DNA of 64,000 nucleotides from Cystobacter ferrugineus (GCF_001887355.1 NZ_MPIN01000002.1:558001-622000); one strand, 5' to 3'. Counted from the stretch's first letter, positions 9,139-18,235 are shown. The notes: a model not told the origin generated them from the letters alone. Made by a program: numbers and translations.

Positions 9139-10098
9139 GTGCTCCCCGCCCGCCGCAACCGCGTCCTTCTGGCTCTCACCCTGGCGCTGACGGCTTTCGC
9201 CGGCGCTCCCACCGCCCTGGCGGCCCCGCCGCCCCCGTCGGCCCCGTCCAAGCCCGCCGCTCCCACGCCGCCCGCCGCGTCCGGAACCTCGGCCCTCCAG
9301 GGCATTCCTGGCATGGACTTCTCCGCGCTGTCGCCCGCGGCCCAGCGCGAGCTGTCCACGGTCTTCTCGGATGAATTCTGTTACTGCGGCTGCCCCCACA
9401 CGCTGGGCCAGTGCCTCAAGGGGCACACCGGCTGCCAGCATGCCAGGCGCATGGCTCGGCTCGCCGCCCGGCAGGCTGCCTCGGGCACGCCGGCCACCGA
9501 CATCATCGTCGCGCTCTCCGAGTACTACGCCTCCTTCCGCGCGCCCCGGCAGAAGTTCGAGGTGGACCCGCGCATGTGCATGGGCGACGCCAAGGCCCCG
9601 GTGACGCTGGTGGAGTTCTCCGACTTCGAGTGCCCCTACTGCGGCAAGGCCCGGCCGGTGCTCGAGGCCTTCGCGAAGAAGAACGCCACCAAGGTGCGCT
9701 TCTGCAACATCCCCTATCCGCTGCCCATGCACGCCAACGCGGTGCCCGCCGGCCAGGCGGCGCTCTGGGCGCGCGACCAGGGCAAGTACTGGGAGATGCA
9801 CGACGCGCTCTTCGAGAACGCCCACCGCCTGTCCACCACGACGATCGTGGAGCTGGCCAACAAGCTCGGCCTCAAGGGCGCCGAGCTGCAGAAGGCGCTC
9901 CAGGCGGGCACCTACGCCCAGGAGCTGGAGAAGTACAAGTCCATGGGCACGCGCGCCAACATCCGCGGCACGCCCAGCCTCTTCTTCAACGGCCGCTTCA
10001 ACGATCTGCAGATGGGCCTCACCGAGGAGATGCTCTCGCACGCCCTCGAGGACGAGACGACGTGGCGCGCCAACAACAACGCATGGGCCGCGGACTGA
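9139..10098 (+). CDS. Exported DsbA-like thiol oxidoreductase with Cys-rich N-terminal module
   Basis: A 319-residue exported protein. The first ~28 residues form a signal peptide ending near TALAAP, followed by a Pro/Ala linker. A small module at 72-105 holds five cysteines (FCYCGCPHTLGQC, then GC). The C-terminal DsbA/thioredoxin domain begins near residue 150 with VTLVEFSDFECPYCGKARP; the redox pair is Cys165-Cys168. The cis-Pro is in RGTPSLFFNG. This family moves disulfides in the cell envelope; relatives include BdbD and MauD-like proteins. It starts at GTG 9139. The next gene begins 7 bp downstream. Confidence 0.82.
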   Translation: MLPARRNRVLLALTLALTAFAGAPTALAAPPPPSAPSKPAAPTPPAASGTSALQGIPGMDFSALSPAAQRELSTVFSDEFCYCGCPHTLGQCLKGHTGCQHARRMARLAARQAASGTPATDIIVALSEYYASFRAPRQKFEVDPRMCMGDAKAPVTLVEFSDFECPYCGKARPVLEAFAKKNATKVRFCNIPYPLPMHANAVPAGQAALWARDQGKYWEMHDALFENAHRLSTTTIVELANKLGLKGAELQKALQAGTYAQELEKYKSMGTRANIRGTPSLFFNGRFNDLQMGLTEEMLSHALEDETTWRANNNAWAAD

Positions 10099-10105
10099 CG
10101 GGCTC

Positions 10106-11518
10106 ATGAGCGCGCGCTTCCGCATCGAGGGCTCCCAGCTCGTTCCCGACGAGCGGCCCGGAGTGTCTCCACAGTCGCCATCCGGACTGGCGGGCCGCGC
10201 GGGTTCCTACATCCTGCAGCCCACCTCGCCGGATCTGCTCGTCTTCTCGCGCTCGCCCGCGGAGGGAGGCTCGCTGCCCACCCCGCGCGTGGTGCTCTCC
10301 GGGGACGCGTCCGGCTTCCCGCTGTCCGACCTCATCGCCTTCCTCAGCCAGTCGCGCTGGAGCGGCATCGTGCGGGTGCAGGCCCCCAGTGGCGAGCGCT
10401 CGGTGGTGATGCGCGAGGGCGAGGTGCGCGGGGCCACCTCGGACGTGGCGGCGGACCGGCTCGGGGAGGTGCTCGTGCGCCTGGGCTACGTGGAGCGCGC
10501 CCAGCTCGAGGCCGTGCTGCGCGAGCAGCCTCCCTCCAAGATTGGCCGCACCCTGGTGGAGCGCGGCCTGTTGCAGGCGCATGATCTCTTCCGGTGCGTC
10601 ACGCACCAGGTGAGCGAGATCTTCCACTCCATCGTCCTGTGCCGCGAGGGCAGCTTCTTCCTCGTGGATCAGCCGGTGGAGGACAAGCTCGGCCACAACA
10701 TCCAGCTGTCCACGCAGAGCCTGCTCATGGACAGCATCCGGAAGATCGACGAGCTGGCGCACTTCCGCAAACGCATCCCCCACAGCCGCCTCTACGTGCT
10801 GCGCAAGGGGCCGGCGTTCGCCAAGCTGGAGCCGGACGAGGATCGGGTGCTGGCGCTGGTGGACGGGCGCCGCACGCTGCTGGAGCTGGGGCAGGCCTGC
10901 CGCCTGTCCGAGTTCGACGTCACCAAGGTCGTCTACGGCCTGCTGGAGGGCGGCTTCGTGAGCCTGTCCGACAAGGCCCTGGGCAGCCCGGTGCCGTCCA
11001 TGTCCGGGCTTCCCGCGGTGCGCCCGCGCAGCATCATGGGCATCCCCGTGGTGCGCCCCTCCTCCACGGGCCTTCCGGCGGTGCGGGTGAGCCAGTCCGG
11101 CATCCGCGCCATCACCGCGCACCAGGAGCCTCCTCCGGTGGTGGCCGTGAGCGAGGTGGTGAGCGTCTTCAACCGCATCTTCCGGGAGATCGCCACCGAG
11201 GTGGCCAAGCAGGGGCTGGCGCGCGAGTTCATCGCCTCGGCCAACGCCGCGTTGTCGGGTCAGGCGCTGTCGTCCTCGCCGGTGCTGGCGGGGCTCTCCT
11301 TCGCCGCGGATGGCAGCCTGTCGGAGACGAAGCTGCGTGAGGCGTATGAGCAGCACCGCAGCTCGATGGGCGCGGAGCCGGTGGTCTCCTTCCGCCAGGC
11401 GCTCAGCGACGTGATGTTCTTCCTCCTCTTCCAGGCCGGAGAGCTGCTCGAGTCGCGTGCCGACGAGGATCTCGCCCGGCGCGTGAAGGACATGCTCTCC
11501 ACGCTGGGAGGCGGGTGA
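10106..11518 (+). CDS. PATAN/DUF4388 domain protein
   Basis: A 470-residue cytoplasmic protein. A DUF4388 (PATAN-like) domain covers about 60-240: GFPLSDLIAFLSQSRWSGIV, then a TSDVAADRLGEVLVRLGYV-type helical block. Members often occur with two-component and gliding regulators; the biochemical role is unknown. A linker at about 295-335 repeats the phrase GLPAVRxSxSG, which also appears in the CheR protein at 57383. A helical C-terminal domain follows. It lies 7 bp after the DsbA-like gene and 1 bp before truD, suggesting one transcript. Confidence 0.7.
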   Translation: MSARFRIEGSQLVPDERPGVSPQSPSGLAGRAGSYILQPTSPDLLVFSRSPAEGGSLPTPRVVLSGDASGFPLSDLIAFLSQSRWSGIVRVQAPSGERSVVMREGEVRGATSDVAADRLGEVLVRLGYVERAQLEAVLREQPPSKIGRTLVERGLLQAHDLFRCVTHQVSEIFHSIVLCREGSFFLVDQPVEDKLGHNIQLSTQSLLMDSIRKIDELAHFRKRIPHSRLYVLRKGPAFAKLEPDEDRVLALVDGRRTLLELGQACRLSEFDVTKVVYGLLEGGFVSLSDKALGSPVPSMSGLPAVRPRSIMGIPVVRPSSTGLPAVRVSQSGIRAITAHQEPPPVVAVSEVVSVFNRIFREIATEVAKQGLAREFIASANAALSGQALSSSPVLAGLSFAADGSLSETKLREAYEQHRSSMGAEPVVSFRQALSDVMFFLLFQAGELLESRADEDLARRVKDMLSTLGGG

Positions 11519-11519
11519 C

Positions 11520-12542
11520 ATGGTGGCCGCCGAGCGGCCCCGGTTGACCCAGGACGTCCCCGGGTGTGGCGGTGCCTTCAAGCTCGTCCCCGAGGACTTC
11601 GAGGTGGAGGAGCTCCCCGCGTATCTGCCCTCGGGGGAGGGGGAGCACCTCTACCTGTGGCTGGAGAAGCGGGGCCGCGACACCCGCGAGGTCGTGAAGG
11701 CCCTGGCGGCCGCCCTGGCGGTGGACGAGGGCGAGGTGGGCGTGGCGGGGATGAAGGACCGGCAGGCCATCACCCGGCAACTGCTCTCCGTGCCCTCGAG
11801 GAGCGAGGCACGCCTGTCCGGCTTCGCCCTGGAGGGCGTGAGCGTGCTGTGGACGAAGCGTCACGGCAACAAGCTGCGCACCGGGCACCTGCGGGGAAAC
11901 CGCTTCCGGCTGCGCCTGCGCGACGTGAGGGACGTGGGCGCGGCACGTGAGACACTCGCCCGGCTGGAGGCGCGCGGCCTGCCCAACTACTTCGGGGATC
12001 AGCGCTTCGGCCGCGAGGGCGACAACGCGGACCTCGGCCGCCTGCTGGTGCTCGGCCAGCGGCTGCCGCGCCGCCCCGACAAGTTCCAGCGCAAGCTCTA
12101 CCTGTCCGCCTTCCAGTCCCGCCTGTTCAACCGGGCCCTGGTGGAGCGGCTGCGCGCGGGCACCTTCGACACGGCGCTCGCGGGTGACGTGCTGCGCCGC
12201 GAGGACTCGGGTGGCCTCTTCGTGTGCGAGGCCCCCGAGGTGGACGGGCCCCGCGTGGCCGCGTTCGAGGTGAGCCCCGCCGGCCCGCTCTTCGGGCCGA
12301 AGATGACCGCGGCGGCCCAGGCGGTGGCCGAGGCCGAGGCGAAGCTGCTCGCGGACGAGGGCGTGACGTTGGAGGACTTCCGGCGCGGCGGCGACGAGAC
12401 CCAGGGCGGACGCAGGCCCTACCGGGTGCGGCTCGGCGGCGTGTCGCTGGAGGTGGAGGGAGCGGACCTGCGGCTCGCGTTCGAGCTGCCCAAGGGCTCC
12501 TACGCCACCGAGGTCCTCCACGAGCTGCTCAAGGACGGCTGA
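11520..12542 (+). CDS. truD: tRNA pseudouridine(13) synthase
   Basis: TruD converts uridine 13 of tRNA to pseudouridine. The 340-residue protein shows the family blocks FKLVPEDFEVEELPAYLPSG near the start, the catalytic GVAGMKDRQAIT with Asp80 (the same position as in E. coli), and LPNYFGDQRFG. The insertion domain (TRUD) follows. The ATG at 11520 is 1 nt after the preceding stop. It ends before a strong hairpin. Confidence 0.95.
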   Translation: MVAAERPRLTQDVPGCGGAFKLVPEDFEVEELPAYLPSGEGEHLYLWLEKRGRDTREVVKALAAALAVDEGEVGVAGMKDRQAITRQLLSVPSRSEARLSGFALEGVSVLWTKRHGNKLRTGHLRGNRFRLRLRDVRDVGAARETLARLEARGLPNYFGDQRFGREGDNADLGRLLVLGQRLPRRPDKFQRKLYLSAFQSRLFNRALVERLRAGTFDTALAGDVLRREDSGGLFVCEAPEVDGPRVAAFEVSPAGPLFGPKMTAAAQAVAEAEAKLLADEGVTLEDFRRGGDETQGGRRPYRVRLGGVSLEVEGADLRLAFELPKGSYATEVLHELLKDG

Positions 12543-12559
12543 GGGCCCCCCGAAATGAA

Positions 12560-12597
12560 GGAGGGTGCTCGCGGCCTGTTGGCGCGCGGCACCCTCC
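12560..12597. terminator. Convergent hairpin terminator between truD and the OmpA gene
   Basis: GGAGGGTGC (12560-12568) pairs perfectly with GCACCCTCC (12589-12597) around a GC-rich 20-nt loop. It lies between convergent genes. There is no T-tract on either side. Confidence 0.6.
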
Positions 12598-12628
12598 GGG
12601 GGTTCCCCTCCGCGTGGGAGGAGGGGAG

Positions 12629-14311
12629 CTACTGATCGACGATGTTGAACTCGGTGCGGCGGTTCTCCGCGCGGCCCTTGGCCGTGAGGTTGGAGGCGAT
12701 GGGCTTCTCCATGCCGTAGCCCACGGCCTGCATGCGGCCCGGATCGATGCCGCGCTTGAGCAGCTGCGCCATCACCGCGTCCGCGCGGGACTGTGACAGC
12801 TTCATGTTGTTGACGGCCTTGCCCACCGAGTCCGTGTGTCCCTCGATGCGGATCTTCTTGATGGTGGGCATGTCGCGCAGCACCTGCGCCACGTCATCGA
12901 GGATGGTGAAGCTCTCCTTGCCGATGATCTTCGCCGAGCCGGAGGCGAACTTGATCTGCTTCTTGATCTCGATCTTGTCCCGCTTGACGACCACCATCTT
13001 GTACTTCTTGGGGCAGCCGCGCTCCTCCTTCACGCCCGGGTCGTCCGCGCACACGTCGATGCGGTCGGGGATGCCGTCCATGTCGCGGTCCGGATCCGGG
13101 CAGCCGCGCAGCTCCTGGGTGCCGGCCTGATCCGGGCACACGTCCAGCCGGTCGATGAGGCCGTCGTTGTCCTTGTCCGCGTCGGGGCAGCCGCGCGTCT
13201 CGTGGGGGCCGGGCTGCTCGGGGCAGATGTCGAGCCGGTCGACGATGCCATCGCCGTCCTTGTCCGGATCCGGGCAGCCGCGCATCTCCTGGGGACCGGG
13301 CTGATCCGGGCACAGGTCGGTGCGATCCATGGTGCCGTCGCCGTCCTTGTCCGCGTCGGGGCAACCGCCGCCCTCCAGGGGACCGGCCGCGAGCGGGCAG
13401 CGGTCGATGGCATCCGGGATGCTGTCGTTGTCGTTGTCGAGGTCCGGGCAGCCATCCTCGTCCTGGAAGCCGTCCTTGTCCTCGGACTCGTCCGGGCACT
13501 TGTCCTGCGCGTCGTCGATGCCGTCCCCGTCCTTGTCGGTGCGGGGGCAGCCCAGGCTCTGGATGGGCCCGGCGGCATCGGGGCACTTGTCCGCGTTGTC
13601 GAGCAGCCCGTCGTTGTCGTTGTCGAGGTCCGGGCAGCCATCGGAGTCCTCGTGGCCGTCCTTGTCCTCGGGCTGCAGCGGGCACTTGTCCAGGTCGTCG
13701 GGGATGCCGTCGCTGTCACTGTCCGTGCCCGCCTCCTGCGGGCAGCCCTGGTTGGACAGGGGGCCGGGCGTCAGCGGGCACTTGTCGTTGCCGTCCAGCA
13801 CGCCGTCGCCGTCGTTGTCCGGCTCGGGGCAGCCGTCCGCGTCCTCGAAGCCGTCGAAGTCCTCGGCGCGGTCGGCGCAGGGGTCATCCTTGTCGGGCAC
13901 GCCGTCGCCGTCGGTGTCCTTCTCCTCGATCTGCACCACCACCTGCTGCTGGGGCCGGGAGGGGGAGGTGGCGTCCGCGGGCGTCTGCTCCTGGGCCTCC
14001 GGCTGATCCTTGCCGTAGACGACCCGCGGGGGCGCGCAGTCCTTGGAGAGATCGAGCGCGCGCTTGATGGCGGACTCGGCGGTACGGATGTGCTCGGAAG
14101 CGCGGTAGCTGGCGCCCTGGCTGAGCTCGCCTCGGGCGAAGTCGAGGTTGGCCTCGGCAACGGCCAGTTCCACGGGGGCACAGCGCATGGCGCCGCTGCG
14201 GCGGGCGCGCTCGACGCTGGCCTGGATGACCTCGGAGTCCGCGCGGACCTTGTTCCCGCTCACACAGGAGGTGCCGAGCAGTAGCAGCGCGGTGGCGAAG
14301 AGACGTCGCAT
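12629..14311 (-). CDS. OmpA-family lipoprotein with thrombospondin type 3-like repeats
   Basis: A 560-residue outer-membrane lipoprotein. The signal ends in a lipobox (LLGTSC, Cys about 16). Residues 20-110 form a helical DUF4398-like segment (VELAVAEANLDFARGEL). About ten Asp-rich calcium-binding repeats follow (DTDGDGVPDKDDPC, DNDGDGVLDGNDKCP and similar), each with a Cys pair. The C-terminal OmpA domain binds peptidoglycan: KIRIEGHTDSVGKAVNNMKLSQSRA and an AVGYGMEKPIA block. It probably spans from the outer membrane to the wall. It is transcribed after the small lipoprotein at 14331 (19-bp gap), which shares the DUF4398-like fold. Confidence 0.88.
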   Translation of the reverse strand: MRRLFATALLLLGTSCVSGNKVRADSEVIQASVERARRSGAMRCAPVELAVAEANLDFARGELSQGASYRASEHIRTAESAIKRALDLSKDCAPPRVVYGKDQPEAQEQTPADATSPSRPQQQVVVQIEEKDTDGDGVPDKDDPCADRAEDFDGFEDADGCPEPDNDGDGVLDGNDKCPLTPGPLSNQGCPQEAGTDSDSDGIPDDLDKCPLQPEDKDGHEDSDGCPDLDNDNDGLLDNADKCPDAAGPIQSLGCPRTDKDGDGIDDAQDKCPDESEDKDGFQDEDGCPDLDNDNDSIPDAIDRCPLAAGPLEGGGCPDADKDGDGTMDRTDLCPDQPGPQEMRGCPDPDKDGDGIVDRLDICPEQPGPHETRGCPDADKDNDGLIDRLDVCPDQAGTQELRGCPDPDRDMDGIPDRIDVCADDPGVKEERGCPKKYKMVVVKRDKIEIKKQIKFASGSAKIIGKESFTILDDVAQVLRDMPTIKKIRIEGHTDSVGKAVNNMKLSQSRADAVMAQLLKRGIDPGRMQAVGYGMEKPIASNLTAKGRAENRRTEFNIVDQ

Positions 14312-14330
14312 CGGTAGGGGGCTCCCTGCG

Positions 14331-14654
14331 TCAGGGGTTGGGGCGGGGGGAGGCAGCGCCGTCGGTGTTGTCATTGGCCACGGCCAGGGCCTTTTCACGC
14401 GCCTCGGCGGCATAGCGCGCGGCCTTCTCGGCGAAGTCCACGCCGGACTGGTAGTCCGAGTAGCTCACCTCTTCGCGCGCCTTGTGGATGTAGAGGTTGG
14501 CGGCCGTCCACTCGTAGGGCGCGAGCGTCTCGGCCCCCGCGGTGCGGGCCGCCTGGATCTGCACCTCGGCGTCCAGCAGGTGGGAAGTGGACTTGATGGG
14601 GCCGCAGCCGCTCAGGGCTCCCGCCACCGCCAGCAGTACGAGGAGTCGCTTCAT
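14331..14654 (-). CDS. Small DUF4398-like lipoprotein
   Basis: A 107-residue lipoprotein with a clear lipobox (GALSGC). The mature part is one helical hairpin: LLDAEVQIQAARTAGAETLA and YEWTAANLYIHKAREEVSYS. The same pattern appears in the N-terminal segment of the OmpA protein just downstream, so the two are likely co-expressed and may interact in the envelope. The function is unknown. Start ATG 14652-14654. Confidence 0.75.
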   Translation of the reverse strand: MKRLLVLLAVAGALSGCGPIKSTSHLLDAEVQIQAARTAGAETLAPYEWTAANLYIHKAREEVSYSDYQSGVDFAEKAARYAAEAREKALAVANDNTDGAASPRPNP

Positions 14655-14817
14655 CGGAGAGGCCTCGGCATCAGGGCTGGAAGACACTGGGTGGGGTCGT
14701 ATCAATCGCCTCGGGGAGGGTCAAGAATCGGGGCGGCGAGGGCGTCCCGGAGGGAGGAAGCAGGCCCGGGCCGGGTTTTTGACAGGCTCGCACGGGGCTT
14801 GCCATCCTGCGCCCCCC

Positions 14818-15804
14818 GTGGGAACCCCGCTCGTCCGCCTGCTGCTCCTGTTGCCTCTCGTGTCCTCTCTGGCCCTCGCCGCGCCTCCCTCCGTGCAGAA
14901 GCGCATGGGGCGCCGCGCCGAGACCCAGGCGCTCGTCGAGCAGGTCATCGACGGCGCCCTCCCGGTGCCCACCGCCATCTCCCGCCTGCGCATCCTGCGC
15001 GAGGAGGCCTACGCCGCGCAGCAGCTCGCCCGGGGCATCTCCCAGGAGATGGATCCGCGGCGGCTGCGCGACCAGACGGCGGTGCTGGCCGGTCTGGAGA
15101 CTCGCGCGGCCGAGCCGCTGCTGGTGCAGCTCGCCGGGCACGAGGACAGCGCGGTGCGCATGTACGCGGCGCAGGGCCTGGGCCGGCTGGGCAGCAAGCG
15201 CGTCGACGTGTTGTTGCCGCTGTTGCAGGACAAGTCGTACGGGGTACGCCGCGAGGTGGCGCGCGCCCTGGGGGCCAGTCACGACCCCCGGGTGGGCAAG
15301 ACGCTCGTCACCCAGGCGCGCACCGAGACGGATCCCCAGACGCGCGTGTTGATGCTGGAGGCGGTGGGCGCCGCGGGGGACAAGAAGCAGGCCAAGGCGC
15401 TCGAGGCCTTCCTCGATGACAGCTCGGAGAGCACGCGCTTCGCCGCGGCCCGGGGACTGTGTCTGTTGGGGGCGCCCGAGGGCTTCTCCTTCGCGCGCAA
15501 GCTGCTCGCCTCCGAGGACCGGCTCGTGCGCCGCCAGGGGCTCGGGCTCTACGAGGGGCTGCCCGTGAAACAGACGGGGCCGGCGCTGCGTCCGCTCCTC
15601 GAGGACAAGGACCGGGCCCTCGCGGCGGGCGCGGCCCGCATCCTCGCCCAGGGCGGCGACAAGACGATGGTGTCCTGGCTGGTGCTCGCCTCGTGGAACG
15701 CCAACGGCGAGGAGAAGCTCACCTACGAGAAGGAACTGGAGACGCTCCAGCTCCCGGATGACGAGCGCAAGGCCATTCTGCGCGCGGCGGGGGTGGCGAA
15801 ATGA
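14818..15804 (+). CDS. Exported HEAT-repeat protein
   Basis: A 328-residue protein. A signal peptide (LVRLLLLLPLVSSLALA) is followed by HEAT-like repeats, for example DSAVRMYAAQGLGRLGSKRV, KSYGVRREVARALGAS and SSESTRFAAARGLCLLG. There is no enzyme motif. The start is GTG 14818, chosen because it places the signal peptide at the N-terminus. The stop overlaps the next gene's ATG by 4 nt, so it is coupled to the DUF1460 amidase-like protein and may escort or localise it (inference). Confidence 0.75.
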   Translation: MGTPLVRLLLLLPLVSSLALAAPPSVQKRMGRRAETQALVEQVIDGALPVPTAISRLRILREEAYAAQQLARGISQEMDPRRLRDQTAVLAGLETRAAEPLLVQLAGHEDSAVRMYAAQGLGRLGSKRVDVLLPLLQDKSYGVRREVARALGASHDPRVGKTLVTQARTETDPQTRVLMLEAVGAAGDKKQAKALEAFLDDSSESTRFAAARGLCLLGAPEGFSFARKLLASEDRLVRRQGLGLYEGLPVKQTGPALRPLLEDKDRALAAGAARILAQGGDKTMVSWLVLASWNANGEEKLTYEKELETLQLPDDERKAILRAAGVAK

Positions 15805-16715
15805 TGGCCGCCGCCCTGGTGGCGGCCGTGCTCGCCCAGGTGGCCACTCCGGCGCCGCCGCTCCGGACGGCGAAGGCGGGGGGCGTGCTGCCCTCGGGGG
15901 CCCCCGTGGTGTGGGCGTCGCTCGGCGAGCGGGAGCGGGCCGACCTCATCTCCGGGGACGCGCTGCTGCCCCTGCGCGAGCGGCTGCTGCGCGTGAGCGA
16001 GCGCTTCCTCGGCACGCCCTACGTGCACTCGCCCCTGGGGGAGGGCGGTGGGGTGGACCCGGATCCCACCTTCCGGCTGGACGCGGTGGACTGCCTCACC
16101 TTCGTGGAACAGTCCCTGGCCCTGAGCCTGGCGCGCTCGGCCTCGGAGGTGCCGGGGCTGCTCGAGCGCCTGCGCTACGCCAACACCCCCTCCTATGAGG
16201 ACCGCAACCACCTCATGGAGGCCCAGTGGCTGCCCAACAACCAGCGCAAGGGCTTCCTCGTGGACGTGACGCGGCGGCTGGGGGGCGCGGACACGGTGCG
16301 GGTGAGCAAGACGCTCAACGCGCTCACCTGGAGCTCGCGCTCCTCGCTCGCCCTGGGCCTGCCCCCGGCACACCAGCCGCGGGGCACCTACTCGCTGGAC
16401 ATGATTCCCCTGGAGCGGGTGCTGGCGCATGCGCGGCAGGTGCCCTCGGGCAGCATCCTCGTCGTGCTGCGTGAGGATCTGCCGCTCAAGGCCACCCGGG
16501 TGACCCACCTGGGCTTCGTGGTGCAGAAGGGCCGCCGCACCTGGCTGCGGCACGCGCGGCGGGGCGTGGATGGCAACGGCCGCGTGGTGGACGAGGACCT
16601 GGAGAGCTTCCTCGCGCGCAACGCCAGGTACGACAAGTGGAAGGTCACCGGCGTGAGCCTCTTCGAGGTGCGTGCGCCCTCGGAGACCGGAGCGTCGGCG
16701 GCCTCCACGCCGTAG
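15801..16715 (+). CDS. DUF1460 N-acetylmuramoyl-alanine amidase-like protein
   Basis: A 304-residue exported protein of the DUF1460 family, which has an NlpC/P60-type papain fold and is linked to peptidoglycan cleavage. A short hydrophobic leader is present. The likely nucleophile is in RLDAVDCLTFVEQSLAL (Cys about residue 97), the partner histidine in RVTHLGFVVQKG, and LGTPYVHSPLGEG is the usual lead-in block. It overlaps the upstream HEAT gene by ATGA. The substrate is inferred from the family only. Confidence 0.82.
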   Translation: MMAAALVAAVLAQVATPAPPLRTAKAGGVLPSGAPVVWASLGERERADLISGDALLPLRERLLRVSERFLGTPYVHSPLGEGGGVDPDPTFRLDAVDCLTFVEQSLALSLARSASEVPGLLERLRYANTPSYEDRNHLMEAQWLPNNQRKGFLVDVTRRLGGADTVRVSKTLNALTWSSRSSLALGLPPAHQPRGTYSLDMIPLERVLAHARQVPSGSILVVLREDLPLKATRVTHLGFVVQKGRRTWLRHARRGVDGNGRVVDEDLESFLARNARYDKWKVTGVSLFEVRAPSETGASAASTP

Positions 16716-16739
16716 CGGCGCCGGGAGGCCCGGCCAGGC

Positions 16740-17180
16740 TCACAAGGAGCCGGGGGGAACGCTGCCTTCCGTCTCGCGCTCCTCTTCCTCGGCGGCGAGG
16801 GCGGCTTCGGCCGAGGTCGCCTCCAACTGCCGCTTCTCCTGGGCGATGAGCTGCACGGCGCGCTCGAGGTACTCCTCGCCCACCATGATCTCCCACCAGG
16901 GCTCCAGTGCCCCCGTGGTGAGCACGTCCACGGAGCCCGAGCGGCGCGGCCGGATGAACACCGGGATGCGCTGGATCTCCAACAGCCGCACATAGTCCTC
17001 GGCGGTGAAGGGATCCTCCGCCGTGGCCGCCCGGACGAACTTCCGGGTTTCTCCCTCACCGGGCAGCGGAATGTGGCGCTGGCGCATGGCTTCCGCGTCC
17101 ACCAGGGCACTTCCGGGACAGTCCGCACACTCCGTCACGCCCTCCTGGTACTCGGAACCGCACTGCATGCAGTATTTCAT
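16740..17180 (-). CDS. Zinc-ribbon protein with DUF2007-like signal-transducing domain
   Basis: A 146-residue soluble protein. An N-terminal zinc ribbon is formed by CMQCGSEYQEGVTECADC (Cys4, Cys7, Cys18, Cys21). The rest resembles a DUF2007-type domain (YVRLLEIQRIPVFIRPRRSG; WEIMVGEEYLERAVQLIAQ), ending in an acidic tail. The role is unknown. It starts at ATG 17178-17180 with GGGAGGCACG upstream. It is preceded on the same strand by a single-domain response regulator 61 bp away. Confidence 0.6.
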   Translation of the reverse strand: MKYCMQCGSEYQEGVTECADCPGSALVDAEAMRQRHIPLPGEGETRKFVRAATAEDPFTAEDYVRLLEIQRIPVFIRPRRSGSVDVLTTGALEPWWEIMVGEEYLERAVQLIAQEKRQLEATSAEAALAAEEEERETEGSVPPGSL

Positions 17181-17241
17181 CGTGCCTCCCTTCGCAGGAC
17201 CTACACCCTGGCAACCGAGCACGATTTTAGCACGCCCCGCC

Positions 17242-17610
17242 TCAGTGCCTGGCTGCTTCCCCCAGGCTTCCCACGACGGCTGACAAACGCTCGACATCAA
17301 TGGGCTTGCGCAGCACCACGTCGCAGTAGCCAGAGTCCACGTTCGAATACCCGGACACCAGCACCACCCCCGCCTTGGGCTGGCGGCTCTTGACCTCCTG
17401 GGCGAGCGCTGTTCCACACATGCCCGGCAACGACTCGTCCGTGACCACCACGTCCGGATGGTCGTCCTCGAACGCGCGCAGCCCCGCGACCCCGTCCGCG
17501 GCGGTAATGACTTCGAAGTCCAGCTCGAGCAGCTCCGCGAGGAGCTCGCGGCTGTCGCCGTCGTCCTCGACCAGCAGGACCTTGATCCGCTCTCCGATTC
17601 GCTCACCCAT
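17242..17610 (-). CDS. Single-domain response regulator
   Basis: A 122-residue stand-alone receiver domain. The acidic pocket is VEDD (residues 14-17), the phospho-acceptor is Asp58 in VVVTDESLPGM, the switch residues are in VVLVSGYS and the conserved Lys is in VLRKPID. It has no output domain, so it must act through protein contacts. A partner kinase is not evident nearby. It is divergent from hpf. Confidence 0.85.
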   Translation of the reverse strand: MGERIGERIKVLLVEDDGDSRELLAELLELDFEVITAADGVAGLRAFEDDHPDVVVTDESLPGMCGTALAQEVKSRQPKAGVVLVSGYSNVDSGYCDVVLRKPIDVERLSAVVGSLGEAARH

Positions 17611-17764
17611 TCGAACGCTCAACCTAATGACGACGCGAAAACATCCCCGGAGGGCCCTGCTCCTTCGCTCGGAGAGCAGCCGGGCGGGCACGTCCGCGCC
17701 TCCCCCCCGCTCACCGAATGCGCCGGGACTGCGCACCCTGGGGAGACCAAGGGGAGGTGACACC

Positions 17765-18109
17765 ATGAAGGTGTTGATGCGAGGAGTCCACCTGCAGCTC
17801 ACGGACTCGCTTCGGGACTATGCGACGCGGCATCTGGTGGACCCCATCGAGAAGTTCATCGACGATGAGGCGAGCGAGGTGGATATTTCCCTCGTGGACA
17901 TCAATGGCACCAAGGGGGGGGTGGACCAGGAGTGCCGGGTGACCGTGCGCATGCCGGGCTTCTCCGGCATTCACGTGACCGAGACGGCCGAGACCATGTT
18001 CCAGGCCATCGACTCGGTGCGAGATCGCCTGGAGAACACCATCAAGCGCACGGTGGAAAAGCGCCGGGATGTCAGCAACGACGGGCTGCCCCAGGACGTG
18101 CGCTTCTAG
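17765..18109 (+). CDS. hpf: Ribosome hibernation promoting factor (HPF/RaiA family)
   Basis: A 114-residue protein that binds idle 30S/70S ribosomes in stationary phase. It has the family pattern MKVLMRGVHLQLTDSLRDYA, followed by EVDISLVDING and a helical FQAIDSVRDRLENTIKR. It is the short form without the dimerising tail. GGGGAGGTGA stands 5 nt before ATG 17765. A hairpin follows the stop. Confidence 0.9.
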   Translation: MKVLMRGVHLQLTDSLRDYATRHLVDPIEKFIDDEASEVDISLVDINGTKGGVDQECRVTVRMPGFSGIHVTETAETMFQAIDSVRDRLENTIKRTVEKRRDVSNDGLPQDVRF

Positions 18110-18119
18110 CGGCGCGCTG

Positions 18120-18151
18120 GAGCCCGGACTCCTCGTCTGGTGTCCGGGCTC
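18120..18151 (+). terminator. Hairpin terminator after hpf
   Basis: GAGCCCGGAC (18120-18129) pairs perfectly with GTCCGGGCTC (18142-18151) over a 12-nt loop. It stands 11 nt after the hpf stop, with no T-run. Confidence 0.6.
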
Positions 18152-18235
18152 CCAAGCGTTGGGGACCGAACCTTGATGGTCCCGAGGGGGGGGCGGTATA
18201 ACCCGGCCTCCACCCCGAGGGCGTAAAGGTCGGTG

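Noticed and set aside
12894-13719. The Asp-rich repeat block as a DNA tandem repeat or CRISPR-like array
   Set aside because: The periodicity comes from calcium-binding protein repeats; units vary in length and sequence and there are no spacers.
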